This document shows positions 29,242 through 39,348 of a stretch of DNA of 64,000 nt, piece by piece. The notes beneath the pieces were generated by a model that was not told where the DNA came from, did no database searches, and worked only from the letters and a program-made list of their open reading frames with translations. The stretch spans positions 68,165,993 to 68,229,992 of the forward strand of contig CP092877.1 in NCBI GenBank assembly GCA_030710605.1. Direction: 5' to 3'. Made by a program: the position numbers and the translations under genes. The DNA comes from Cordylochernes scorpioides (Eukaryota; Arthropoda; Arachnida; Pseudoscorpiones; Chernetidae). Numbering within the stretch: the stretch's first letter is position 1; each line of letters opens with the position of its first letter.

Positions 29242-29390
29242 TCATCCTGTATCCCTGGATTAGGAGCCCTTACAGGGTACTATCAGCCGGGCCAGCTGAA
29301 CCCAGGTTTTTTAGTGAGCTTGTTACTGCTCCCCCTCCTCCTTTTTCATCCGGGCTTGGGACCGGCAAAGGCAGAGTTTCTTGCTTGATA
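29242..29390. repeat. GC-rich dispersed module
   Basis: Unusually GC-rich for the window: CAGCCGGGCCAGCTGA, then CTGCTCC, CATCCGGGCTTGGGACCGGC. A close copy (32925-33055) also directly follows the fold-back arm. It could be the leader or tail of a retrotransposon. I cannot assign it. Confidence 0.45.
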
Positions 29391-29689
29391 CCCTAATATG
29401 ATTGAGTGGAGATAAGAAAGGAGAAGAAGAGTCAAGCCGATCCTCTCCCTTGGTCTACCCTCTCTTTCCATTCTTCAAGATGGATCCTTCAAGTATAGTT
29501 AATAGACAATCTTCCAAACATTAGGTAACAAGACATCATTCGAATGAATAAATTATGGTGACATTTTCATTGTTACTGAAATATCACACATTATTGATTC
29601 ATTTGAATGTGATCTTGTTACTTTATGTGTTGTTGTTTCTTATCCCCTTGTGTAAAGATTACATGAATTCCATGACTACAAGAAAATAA

Positions 29690-29875
29690 GACCTAATCCT
29701 AATAAATTAATAGTGTGACTTTTGCATAACAGCGTTGTTACCATTTTCAGACAAAAGTGCTGAAGGGCTTCTTTTGTCTGAAGATGGTAACAACACTGTT
29801 TCCAAAACATCACACACGATTAATTTATTTATATTAGGTCTTATTTTCTTGTAGCTATAATCTATAATCGTTTTC
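29690..29875. mobile_element. Palindromic MITE, decayed copy
   Basis: AAGACCTAATCC...AATAGTGTGACTTTTG and the right arm CCAAAACATCACACACG belong to the 22665/27500 family. The core is mutated (CTGAAAA and AAAA). Confidence 0.6.
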
Positions 29876-30093
29876 ATGAATGTCATGAGCCCATGATTCT
29901 CGAGTGGCTTTATGATAAGCAGCAGCCTCTCCCAAAGGTCCTGTTTAGTGCATCTAAAGTATATATTTTATATATAATCCAAATTGTACCATAGCACTAT
30001 CTCCCAAGGATCCTTAGAGTACAAATACTGCAAACTTCCTATAGATTACTTCATTTAGAAAGTAGCTATACTCCACAGGCTTAATACCCTTAC

Positions 30094-31415
30094 GAGGTGT
30101 GTTCAAAAGTATCGCGAATTTTGAATTTTCGCGGGTTACGTATATTCGAATTTCCATCTTTTTGTGGCTTTATGTTGGTACTCATGTCTCTCACTTATGC
30201 TGACAAGCTCGGCCATTTTGAATGTTCACTTAATTGTTGACAGCTGCTTTGCTTGCAGGTGTTTTGGATCGTCTTCGATTTTTACCTATTAAAAAAAAAT
30301 GGATCAAAGAACCTGTATCAAATTTTGTGTGAAAATCGAAATTAAGTGCGCGGATGCATTCCGAATGTTGACTGTGGCATACGAAGAAGCTACCTTGGAC
30401 CGAAGCAACGTTTATCGGTGGTACAAAATGTTCTCAGAAGGCCGAGAAGATGTGAACGACGAAAAGCATGCCGGACGCCCGAGCACTTCAACAACAGACG
30501 AAAAAATTAATGAAGTGAAGAAAATGATATTGGCCAATCGTCGAATCACCATTAGAGAAGTTGCTGAGGACCTGAACATATCGATTGGCTCGTGCCATTC
30601 GATTTTTATCAATGATTTGGGCATGAGACGGGTCGCTGCAAAATTCGTACCAAAATTGCTCAATTGTGACCAAAAACAGCATCGCATGAACATTGCTAAT
30701 GAGATGTTGGACTCTGTCCGCAACGACCCAAATTTTCTCCAGAGGGTCATAACTGGTGACGAAGCGTGGGTTTTTGGTTATGACGTGGAAACCAAAGCTC
30801 AATCATCTCAATGGAAGCTGCCGCACGAACCAAGACCGAAAAAAGTGCGCCAAGTTCGGTCGAATGTGAAAGTTTTGCTGACAGTTTTCTTCGATTGCAG
30901 GGGCGTGGTGCATCATGAGTTCTTGCCACAGGGTAGAACGGTCAATAAGGAATATTACCTTCAAGTTATGCGCAATTTGCACGAAGCAATCCGCCAGAAA
31001 CGCCCGGATTTGTGGAAGAACAAAAATTGGCTTTTGCACCACGATAACGCCCCTGCTCACACATCGTTGCTTGTGCGCGACTTTTTGGCCAAAAACAACA
31101 CACTAATGATGCCGCAGCCACCGTATTCCCCAGATCTGGCCCCCTGTGACTTTTTCTTGTTCCCTAAACTGAAGAGGCCCATGAAAGGACGACGTTACGC
31201 TACGCTTGACGAGATAAAGACGGCATCGAAGGAGGAGCTGAAAAAGATTAAAAAAAAATGATTTTTTGAAGTGCTTCGAAGATTGGAAAAACCGTTGGCA
31301 CAAGTGTATAATATATCATGGGGATTACTTTGAAGGGGACAAAATAGGTATTCATGAATAAATAAATAATTTTGAAAAAACACAAAAGTCGCGATTTTTT
31401 TTTGAACATACCTCG
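30094..31415 (+). mobile_element. mariner element, nearly complete
   Basis: 1322 bp between TA duplications (30092-30093, 31416-31417). Terminal inverted repeats of about 30 bp: CGAGGTGTGTTCAAAAG and the complement of GAACATACCTCG. It encodes a D34D transposase and is inserted into a fold-back repeat fragment (TACCC before, TATGATTG after). Confidence 0.95.
30299..31261 (+). CDS. mariner transposase, C-terminally frameshifted
   Basis: 320 residues from ATG 30299. N-terminal paired helix-turn-helix region (residues 1-110, with GRPSTST linker at 59-65), then the DDE/D domain: TGDEAW (D154), HHDNAPAH (D249), YSPDLAPCDFF (D284), i.e. 34 residues between the last two acids, the mariner signature. 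The WVPHEL position reads KFVPKLL. It excises and reinserts the element at TA sites in the nucleus. The frame ends in a run of Lys codons at TGA (31259-31261). After a 1-nt shift in this A-run, the next frame continues with mariner-like sequence (FEDWKNRWHK) for about 35 codons to TAA near 31361, so the tail is lost by a homopolymer indel. Confidence 0.93.
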   Translation: MDQRTCIKFCVKIEIKCADAFRMLTVAYEEATLDRSNVYRWYKMFSEGREDVNDEKHAGRPSTSTTDEKINEVKKMILANRRITIREVAEDLNISIGSCHSIFINDLGMRRVAAKFVPKLLNCDQKQHRMNIANEMLDSVRNDPNFLQRVITGDEAWVFGYDVETKAQSSQWKLPHEPRPKKVRQVRSNVKVLLTVFFDCRGVVHHEFLPQGRTVNKEYYLQVMRNLHEAIRQKRPDLWKNKNWLLHHDNAPAHTSLLVRDFLAKNNTLMMPQPPYSPDLAPCDFFLFPKLKRPMKGRRYATLDEIKTASKEELKKIKKK

Positions 31416-31417
31416 TA

Positions 31418-31915
31418 TATGATTGTTGAGTGGAGATAAGAAGGAAGAAGAAAGTAGCTATATACTCTGCAGTAAATCTTCTCCAAACTTTCTCTATCCC
31501 ATTATATGTCCATTTGTTCCTGAGGACTTGTTTATCCTACCAGATGTCAAAAGAGTTTATTTTCCATTTCAGTTCTTTGATCATTGCACAAACCTCACAT
31601 CCTAGAGGAAAAAATTAAGATTTCATAAATTATCAACAAAGTAGAGATATAGCATAGGTCACCATATTGTGTGTAGCCATTTTTGTCAAGTCATCTTTCA
31701 TTATCTATATGGACTGATTCATTATCAATTCCTGATAAGAACAAGAGATATCACAGTCTCAGCTATGTACTTATCTTTTCTCTAGCAACCTTTTTTGGTG
31801 ACTACTTTAATTTATGAAAAAGGCATCTCCTTATCGTGCAACTGAAAGTTACTGATGGCTTGCACCATCTATCGGAATAAATATCAACTATTCTCGTTGA
31901 TTTTTAATTATTCCA
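31418..31915. other. Non-coding stretch
   Basis: After a fold-back fragment (TGAGTGGAGATAAG) I see no recognisable feature. Confidence 0.4.
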
Positions 31916-32160
31916 GAATTGGCCAAATACCCATTCTTGATTAATCAAGAAAAGCTAACTACGGACACGTTTCGGGCTGTTGGCCCTCATCAGTGTGGTG
32001 CAAGCTGTACCTCAACGACCAAAAAAACTGGCCATTTAGGTATCCTGAAAAATCATGAAACGGGTAGTTAAGGCCAGAATTGCGTGAGACGGTGACACAA
32101 TGTGAAAAAATTCCAGAATTGGCCAAATACCCATTCTTGATTAATCAAGGAAAGCTAACC
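31916..32160 (-). repeat. Retrozyme-like repeat, monomer plus partial unit
   Basis: One complete unit starting TTCTTGATTAATCAAGAA (about 31934) and the first 26 bp of a second, followed by the same flank and hAT MITE as at 432-643. The locus is therefore a duplicate of the window start with one unit fewer. Confidence 0.75.
31952..32005 (-). ncRNA. Hammerhead ribozyme, type I, decayed helix I
   Basis: CTGATGA (31993-31987), GGGC-CAACA-GCCC, GAAA (31973-31970) and GTC (31966-31964) are intact, but helix I (CGTAG against CACCACA) has two mismatches, including the first pair. Probably weak or inactive. Confidence 0.65.
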
Positions 32161-32184
32161 AAACTACCTTAATTTAGTCTACAG

Positions 32185-32390
32185 CAGGGATCTGCAACTT
32201 GCGGCTTGTGAGCCACATGCTGCTCTTTGGAGGTGAAGCTGCGTATAGTACTGGCACAAATAAAAACTTTATTTATGCGAGTACTATTTATTGTTGGCAA
32301 GAAAAACATTTTGTGGCTCTTTAAAAAACTTTGAAATTTTTTTAAATTGTAATTTTTGACTCTTCTGACTCAAAAGGTTGTTGACCCCTG
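32185..32390. mobile_element. hAT-type MITE
   Basis: Ends CAGGGATCTGCAACTTG and GGTTGTTGACCCCTG; 8-bp flanks GTCTACAG / ATCTACAC. Same family as 457-643. Confidence 0.75.
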
Positions 32391-32517
32391 ATCTACACCT
32401 TTGCTGAAGAAGATATAAAAGCGAAGAGAGCAACAAATTTCTTTATTAAAGTGATATAAGCTTTCGGCCAATAATGTCTTTCAACAGGCTGTAATATGAA
32501 TACAATGTATTACAGTC

Positions 32518-32635
32518 TAAAGAGACAAGGGTCACCTCTCCCGTCAAAATAGATGTCAAAACCAGACGCCATCTATTATGTTTTATTATCATTTTGACAT
32601 CTATTTTGATGGGAAAGGCGACCCTTGTCTCTTTA
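32518..32635. mobile_element. Core-deleted 324-bp TIR element
   Basis: Both ~55-bp terminal repeats (TAAAGAGACAAGGGTCACC and complement) are present with only a short TA-rich spacer. The hammerhead is lost. Confidence 0.75.
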
Positions 32636-33110
32636 GATCAATGTCCTCCCGGCAAAATTTCCATCTGTATTACAGTCAGTTGAAGAACATTATTTTTCAA
32701 CAAGCTCCCCAAGTTTATATATCTTTAATAAATCTTCTTCTTTCTTATCACCACTCAATCATTCATGACTGGGTAAAGTAGAATACATCTGCCTTTGTCA
32801 TTATGACTGAGAGCACTACTCAGTCGCAGGCCGACTTAGCTCTAGAAGAAATGGCCACCTCTGAGATGAGGAACAGACGCCATGTGCAGCCGCTCCTAAC
32901 ATGGAGTACAAACGCTGCTCATCCTGTATCCCTGGATTAGGAGCCCTTACAGGGTACTATCAGCCGGGCCAGCTGAGTCCAGGTTTTTTAGTGAGCTTGT
33001 TACTGCTCCTCCTCCTCCTTTTTCATCCGGGCTTGGGATCGGCAAAGGCGGAGTTAATCTTTAATAAATAAATTCCACGTTGTTAGCTTTTATACTGGTG
33101 ATTCGATAAG
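32636..33110. other. Fold-back arm and GC-rich module, second copy
   Basis: At 32740-32920 it matches the right arm of the fold-back element, and at 32925-33055 the GC-rich module of 29242-29390. No gene. Confidence 0.5.
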
Positions 33111-33119
33111 GCACACAAT

Positions 33120-33270
33120 TTGGATTATAGATTATAAACACAAAGTAAAAAGACAAAATCCAAATAAATAAATAGAGTGACATTTCAGTAACAGCGTTGT
33201 TGCCATCTTAAGACAAGTCTTGAATAACATTTACAATAACATTTTACTTTGTGTTTATACTGGTGATTCC
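33120..33270. mobile_element. Palindromic MITE, decayed copy
   Basis: AAATCCAAATAAATAAATAG, GTGACATTTCAGTAACAGCG and the flanking ACACAAAGTAAAA / TTTTACTTTGTGT arms. Same family as 27500-27750. Core mutated. Confidence 0.55.
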
Positions 33271-33636
33271 TCTTATTATATTACCTTTGTTAGCATTTTA
33301 ATTGTGCTGGGCCTTTTATCAAACTCTAAGGTTATGGATAAAAAAAAGGGAAGATGGGTGTAAGGCTCAGTGGGTTTATTTGGTGCAGTGTTCTATCCTG
33401 GTGGGCTATGGTCACCAAGGCCCAGTCCAATGCTGGGCTCGTGGTCTGGTCTAGGAAGGTTGTTGAGTTCTGGGTATTTTTGGATGGTTGTAGGACAGTC
33501 TGTAGCTGATCCAGGACATGTAAAAAACAATTATGTCACAGTGTATTCCGATCGAGGGGCTAAAGATAACTGGCATGTTGTATTTAACATGTTGCCATGA
33601 AACAGGGGTCAATGGTGAAAAAAAAAGATGGATGTA
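33271..33636. other. Non-coding stretch
   Basis: Slightly GC-richer than its surroundings, with a 76-codon open frame (33370-33600) that resembles nothing I know. No call. Confidence 0.3.
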
Positions 33637-34354
33637 TGTGATGATTTAAGACCATGGAATTGTTGTAAATAGTCTAGATATCTACTACCACATGCTCCAC
33701 CCCATGACTGTATATAACTTCTTATGTACTGCAAATAGAAAGCCTCAACTAACATCAATCTGTACCGCGTAAGAATCTAATAAAGTATAGAAACTGTACA
33801 GATAGAAGGAATGGAGACTAACAGGAGGAAATTAAGGTTAAAACTAATCAGGCTTAGGTGAGAGTAGAAGTCAGGCCTAGCAAAGAGGCTTAAAGTCAGC
33901 ACCACTATTAATAAAATTACAGCCAATTTTATGATCGCGGAAATCATAAAAGTTGAGCTTAACGACCAGTATTTCCTGGGCAAGGCCGGACATGTCTTCC
34001 GACAAAGAAATCAGCACGGACCAATTAGAAAGTAACACCTAAGTAGGTCAGCCAATAGAAAACGGCCACGTGACACCTTTCGACCAATGGGAAAGAAGAT
34101 AGGTCTTGGTGTTAAATCAAGAACCTAGGATAGGCAGTCTGCGCTTGGATCCCACCAAGGTAACACTTGCTCTAAAGATCTCTCTCTCCGCTCATCCCAT
34201 TCCTTCTTGACGTCAGACGCTTCTTAGTGGAATCTCTGTTTATTTCACCTTTGGCCCAGCTGTGTCGCCTTCCACCACGACTGCACGGTAGAGTTGACAT
34301 CGAGGTTCGTCTAGCATCAGGTAACACTGGTCCCAGAGGTCCCAAGATATCACA
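33637..34354 (+). repeat. Left LTR of decayed gypsy element
   Basis: 718 bp, TGTGATGATTTAAG to AAGATATCACA. It differs from the right LTR by a 4-bp GTTT insertion/deletion and a few substitutions. Confidence 0.9.
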
Positions 34355-34434
34355 GACTCCCCCGTCCGAAGAGTCGACAGGATAGTGGACGCCAAGGTAC
34401 AAGTAAGCAAATAGACCACTGTCTGTACAGAAAG

Positions 34435-34848
34435 ATGGAACAGGGAAGAGAGGAGGATCCAAAGGAACCAATGGAGTCCGATCCCGACTCCGAAAGTGGC
34501 GAAAACACCACTTTTCCAAAGAAAGAAACCACCCTCGGTAGGACGCAGGAAGTTCCTCCCAGCCACGAGGACGCCACGCCCCCGCCGCCGGTGTCAGATG
34601 TCCTGGGGAGTTTGACCAGGACGCTACATCAGTTTTCTGCCGTGACCGGACTATCGCGAGATGTGGAGCTACCGCGCTACAATGGTTCGTACGAGGCGCA
34701 GAGCTTCTTCACCAACTACGACGCCCAAGCATATCGGGCCCAACTACAATACTCTACAAGACTGAGAAAGCCACCAAACCTCCTGCAAGCACCCCTCCGA
34801 GTTACCAACACGCGAGCGTATGTTACCTGCTCCCCCGACCATCTCTAA
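34435..34848 (+). pseudogene. gag N-terminal fragment (gypsy)
   Basis: 137 codons from ATG 34435, 80 bp inside the LTR. Acidic, Ser/Thr/Pro-rich start, then VELPRYNGSYEAQSFFTNYDAQ (residues about 79-100), which matches the opening of gypsy capsid domains (LPxFxGs...). The frame then shifts into unrelated residues and stops at 34846-34848. No zinc knuckle remains. Confidence 0.6.
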
Positions 34849-35002
34849 ACCACGAGCCCAGCGCAAGCAGTGAACTCTTAACTGTCCCAAGGAACCTCCA
34901 ACCATGGCACAAGACCAGGACTGTTCCGACATACAAGACAGCACAACAGTAGGTTCCTCCATACATAATTATTGTTGAACAATTCGAGCTGAACTGTCCA
35001 AT

Positions 35003-35092
35003 AATGTAAACCTACCTCTACTACTTGATACAGGAGCATCTATCGCTATAATTAGGCAGAATACTGTTAAAATAATAGAAATCAGTTTGTAA
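35003..35092 (+). pseudogene. Aspartic protease fragment (gypsy pol)
   Basis: 29 codons, NVNLPLLLDTGASIAIIRQN and beyond, with the retropepsin active-site motif DTGAS; ends in TAA. The 196-codon frame at 35172-35762 contains HIIDTPLPFGILFLKS, which fits the protease C-terminal strand in another frame. The enzyme would release the mature particle and pol proteins; here it is broken. Confidence 0.7.
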
Positions 35093-35171
35093 AAGAAAAA
35101 TACCTGTCCATCCATTTAACTTAACTATTAACGCCATAGCTAACAATATTTTCACCATAGATTATATCTTT

Positions 35172-35762
35172 TTGATCTTAAAAATAGGTAATATAACGCA
35201 GAATTTAAAATTCCATATCATCGATACACCTTTGCCTTTTGGCATTTTATTCCTTAAATCCATAAAAAGATTTCTACTAATTATAAACTGTCCTCAGCTA
35301 CTCCTGTATCAAGATAATGTACTTCTACCAACTACCTTGTACCAATTCACCTTGTGCAAGCAACACGTGTCCCATGGACAGGTTAATACCACTGTCCCAT
35401 TTATTAAATTTTCCCCTCCTGTAACGGGTTGCTCACACGTGGTGAACTCCAACACTCTTATGTGGCCTCATTATAATGTTCCTAACCCCATTTTCAACGC
35501 CCCTATGTCCTTTTCTTTCATATCTTTGGACACAAGTAACCTAGGTCACAGTCCCTATAATTTATGCAAGGTGCTGCATCAATTTGCACCCGATTTCGCC
35601 GACAACAAAAACAACTTATCTCTCTCTTTCCCAAAACAAGTTAAAATTAAAAATCCCATCAACTACCTCGCCAGTAGCAAAATTAAGTCACAGCCTTCCA
35701 AAACTATTCCAATCGTTAAATTCCCACATAACTACACTCCTTCCTTTTACATGCATATTTAA
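35172..35762 (+). pseudogene. pol fragment after the protease
   Basis: Open for 196 codons. Early residues (LKFHIIDTPLPFGILFL) look like the end of a gypsy protease; the remainder has no clear domain, as is usual for the poorly conserved protease-RT linker. It has lost contact with the frames on both sides. Confidence 0.45.
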
Positions 35763-36298
35763 ATATCGACAAATCACTCTCAACAAAATAAACAACACCC
35801 TCTCACATCACTTTTTCTAATTGGCAACAAATTTTTAGTGCGCGACTTAACACCCAAATCCAATTTCGAGCCACACAAGCTCCATAACGTCGCCCTACTA
35901 AACACACACAATCTTTTTTTTTTTCTCACATTAAACGTGTCATATCCACTAACAATATAAAAATTATCGATATGTTCGTACAACCAGCACCCATGACTTT
36001 AGTAAATTTGTTATTCTTAGTAAAACAGGTTAGATTTTGTACCAAACAAAGACTTCACGTGACACCTTTTCATTTACAATTTTTTCGCTTCGTGTCACAG
36101 AGCTACACCACAAAACTCTTTCACTTTTCAGGCCAAAGACGCCTTCATCACGCCTGTGACACATTTAACCTCAAAGCGTGTCCACGTAGATAGTCGCAAT
36201 TTCATTCAATTCTAACCCGATATCACTAAATAACATTTTTACTAAGTCCGCCAAAAACCATTCGATTTAATATCAATAGATACAATAACCGGATTTTC

Positions 36299-36460
36299 GA
36301 AATACAAACACAAATCGAACAAATGCTTGAACACAGGATAATTACAACCTCTGTATCTCCCTATGTCAGTCCCATAACGCTTGTCACCAAACGTGACAAA
36401 TCAAAACGCTTTTGCGTTTACAATTTTAGAAATAATATCTCCGAACGTAGTTCGAATTAA
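36299..36460 (+). pseudogene. Reverse transcriptase N-terminal fragment (gypsy)
   Basis: 53 codons, EIQTQIEQMLEHRIITTSVSPYVSP...VTKRDKSKRFCVYNFRN, matching the start of gypsy RT (EI..QI..ML..GII.PS.SP..SP..LV.KKDGS.RFC.DYR.LN). The key Asp in the CVDYR motif is Tyr here. It ends in TAA; the catalytic YxDD part is missing. Confidence 0.8.
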
Positions 36461-38443
36461 CAAATCCAATAAGTTGGAAGAAGCAAGCAGCCCCGCAAAG
36501 AGGCCCCCTGACCTAAATCCGGAATCGCATTAAAAATAGCTTCGCTCCCCCCCTCTTCCGCTGGAGATGGACAAACAAACAGCCGACATCTTGTTACGGC
36601 CCGTCGCCACCCCGTGTTCTCTAATGAACTTTCGCCAGCTATTAAATTAAATATTAGTGCATTGTTTTACTATATACCGTTCTATTCCCTAACCAATTTC
36701 TACGCCGATATCCCATTTAGCTACAAATAACTTGTATAATACGTCCATTCTACATTTACTAACATTCCTTTTACGCAGGGAACAAAAAATCGACAAGATT
36801 AGGACTCAGTAAGTTTCACAGTTGGAAACAATGTGATCCACGAGTCGCGTCAAACATAAAACAAATTCGATAAGTTAGATCAACTCATGCCAACAAAACC
36901 AAAGATATCGCGATCGAGGACAATTTAAAGCTCTCTCTACCCATCCTAAAAAACAGGAACATACATTTGACCTACAACTTTCCATTCTTTCACGATATAT
37001 AATTTCTATGTATAATCTTACTTGCTCTTCTTTCTCGATGAACATTTTTTAAAAAATATCCTTTATCTAATCAATATCTAGCTCTTATAAGTTTTTTTTT
37101 TACGTCAACCAATCAGCTTAGATTATTGTCGTTTTATTTTATTTTTCTTTACCAAAACATTTACTTTTACTTTATGACTCTATTCTATAATCAACTTTAT
37201 ATTTTATCTTTCACATCTAATAATCTCAAGTTTATATTTCATGTTTATATCACTAATTTGCATTTATCATTTTATATTTTCTCTCACTTTATAAATTAGA
37301 TGTTTTTTACATTGTTTCATCATCCGCTACCATGTCAATGCTATCGAGTATATTACTGCTTATTTTTTCATTTAATATTTTCACTTTCTATTACCCCTTA
37401 TATACTGCTGTAGTGTGTTAATCTTTGTATCATGTCATCACTATTTTTACTTTTTTTTAAAAGATTACTTTGCATTTAACTTCGCAATTCTATCTTCGAT
37501 TTTTCAAATCCTTTAACGCTATATGCAAAGCCTTAATTTCGCAACTTCATATCTCAATGATATATTATTTTATAATCAAACTAAAAATCATGATCTAAAA
37601 ACAGGGCAAAATCTCCAATAACCTCTTAAACAACCACTTTAAAGGTTACTTCTTAATAAATACTAACATTCCTTTTACGCAGGAACTTTTAACTCCTTCG
37701 CAGGCTAGACTTGACCTACTTTGATTTTGTAATTAACAATATTGACACACCGTCCCCCAGATTTACCTATCCCAACTTCTGGCTTGGATACGTGCAAATT
37801 GTATTTTTATATATTCCAGGGCACTCTCATGCCACACGCTGGCACATCTTTTTTATTTTTTATTTTACTCTTTTTCTCGCTAAGCCCCTGACGACTCCAA
37901 TTAAAACTTTGATTTCTGGTCACTGATCTTCGCCCTCATTTATCCTGCATGCGTACGTCTTAACGACTAATTATTAAAACCCATAACAATCACCCTTATC
38001 TTACTATTCGATTGTGGTACTGTAACTTTATTAGGTCCTTAAATTTACATGTGAAACATGGCCTAGGTTCTCCGCGCCGTGCACATTAAATGGTTTGGGA
38101 CTTGAGTCAAAGTGACATTGCCTCAACCTAGTAATAATTAACCCCTCAACCCTTTCTAACGCCCATCACGAAGAGATCATGATTTTCCCATCAAATCATT
38201 TATATTTTTACCTATAATCATTATATGCTCTCTATTAATTCTTTTATTCCTATTTTTGTTTTACTTGTATGTTTAGTATTAGTTGTTTATGCTTTATTAT
38301 CTCTTATGGATATACAGAAATTAACCCCATGTTATATACCAACTCATTTCAATTAATTTTTAAAAATTACTTCCTTAATAACAGTCTTCCTATTCCGCTC
38401 TCTTAAATCCCTCCATATGAACCCTCTCACATCCGGGGCCATC

Positions 38444-39165
38444 TGTGATGATTTAAGACCATGGAATTGTTGTAAATAGTCTAGATATCTACTACCACAT
38501 GCTCCACCCCATGACTGTATATAACTTCTTATGTACTGCAAATAGAAAGCCTCAACTAACATCAATCTGTACCGCGTAAGAATCTAATAAAGTATAGCAA
38601 CTGTACAGATAGAAGGAATGGAGACTAACAGGAGAAAATTAAGGTTAAAACTAATCAGGCTTAGGTGAGAGTAGAAGTCAGGCCTAGCAAAGAGGCTTAA
38701 AGTCAGCACCACTATTAATAAAATTACAGCCAATTTTATGATCGCGGAAATCATAAAAGTTGAGCTTAACGACCAGTATTTCCTGGGCAAGGCCGGACAT
38801 GTCTTCCGACAAAGAAATCAGCATGGACCAATTAGAAAGTAACACCTAAGTAGGTCAGCCAATAGAAAACGGCCACGTGACACCTTTCGACCAATGGGAA
38901 AGAAGATAGGTCTTGGTGTTAAATCAAGAACCTAGGATAGGCAGTCTGCGCTTGGATCCCACCAAGGTAACACTTGCTCTAAAGATCTCTCTCTCCGCTC
39001 ATCCCATTCCTTCTTGACGTCAGACGCTTCTTAGTGGAATCTCTGTTTGTTTATTTCACCTTTGGCCCAGCTGTGTCGCCTTCCACCACGACTGCACGGT
39101 AGAGTTGACATCGAGGTTCGTCTAGCATCAGGTAACACTGGTCCCAGAGGTCCCAAGATATCACA
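38444..39165 (+). repeat. Right LTR of decayed gypsy element
   Basis: 722 bp, same ends as the left LTR, followed by the TGTA duplication. Confidence 0.9.
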
Positions 39166-39348
39166 TGTATGTGGGACTATTTTTTAATTTATTGTTCCAA
39201 AGGTAACAAAGTAAGTAATTCAAGTATATAATTAATCATGTGAAAAAAAACTTTTTTTTTTGCTTATCCCTAGTACACACATGGGTAGAGGCCATGATAA
39301 TCATGGTGGGTAGAAGTAGGTGACTGCTTTTACTGTAAGTGCAACATA

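Larger units (their letters stand above)
33637..39165 (+). mobile_element. Decayed Ty3/gypsy LTR retrotransposon
   Basis: 5529 bp with near-identical LTRs and a 4-bp duplication TGTA (33633-33636, 39166-39169). Remnants of gag, protease and reverse transcriptase follow in order on the plus strand, with stops and deletions between them; from about 36960 to 38443 the interior is AT-rich and non-coding. Young LTRs with a ruined interior suggest it was mobilised in trans by a relative. Confidence 0.88.

Noticed and set aside
35780..38443. Possible integrase or envelope gene in the decayed gypsy element
   Set aside because: Apart from the RT fragment at 36299-36460, I find no conserved motif in any frame.
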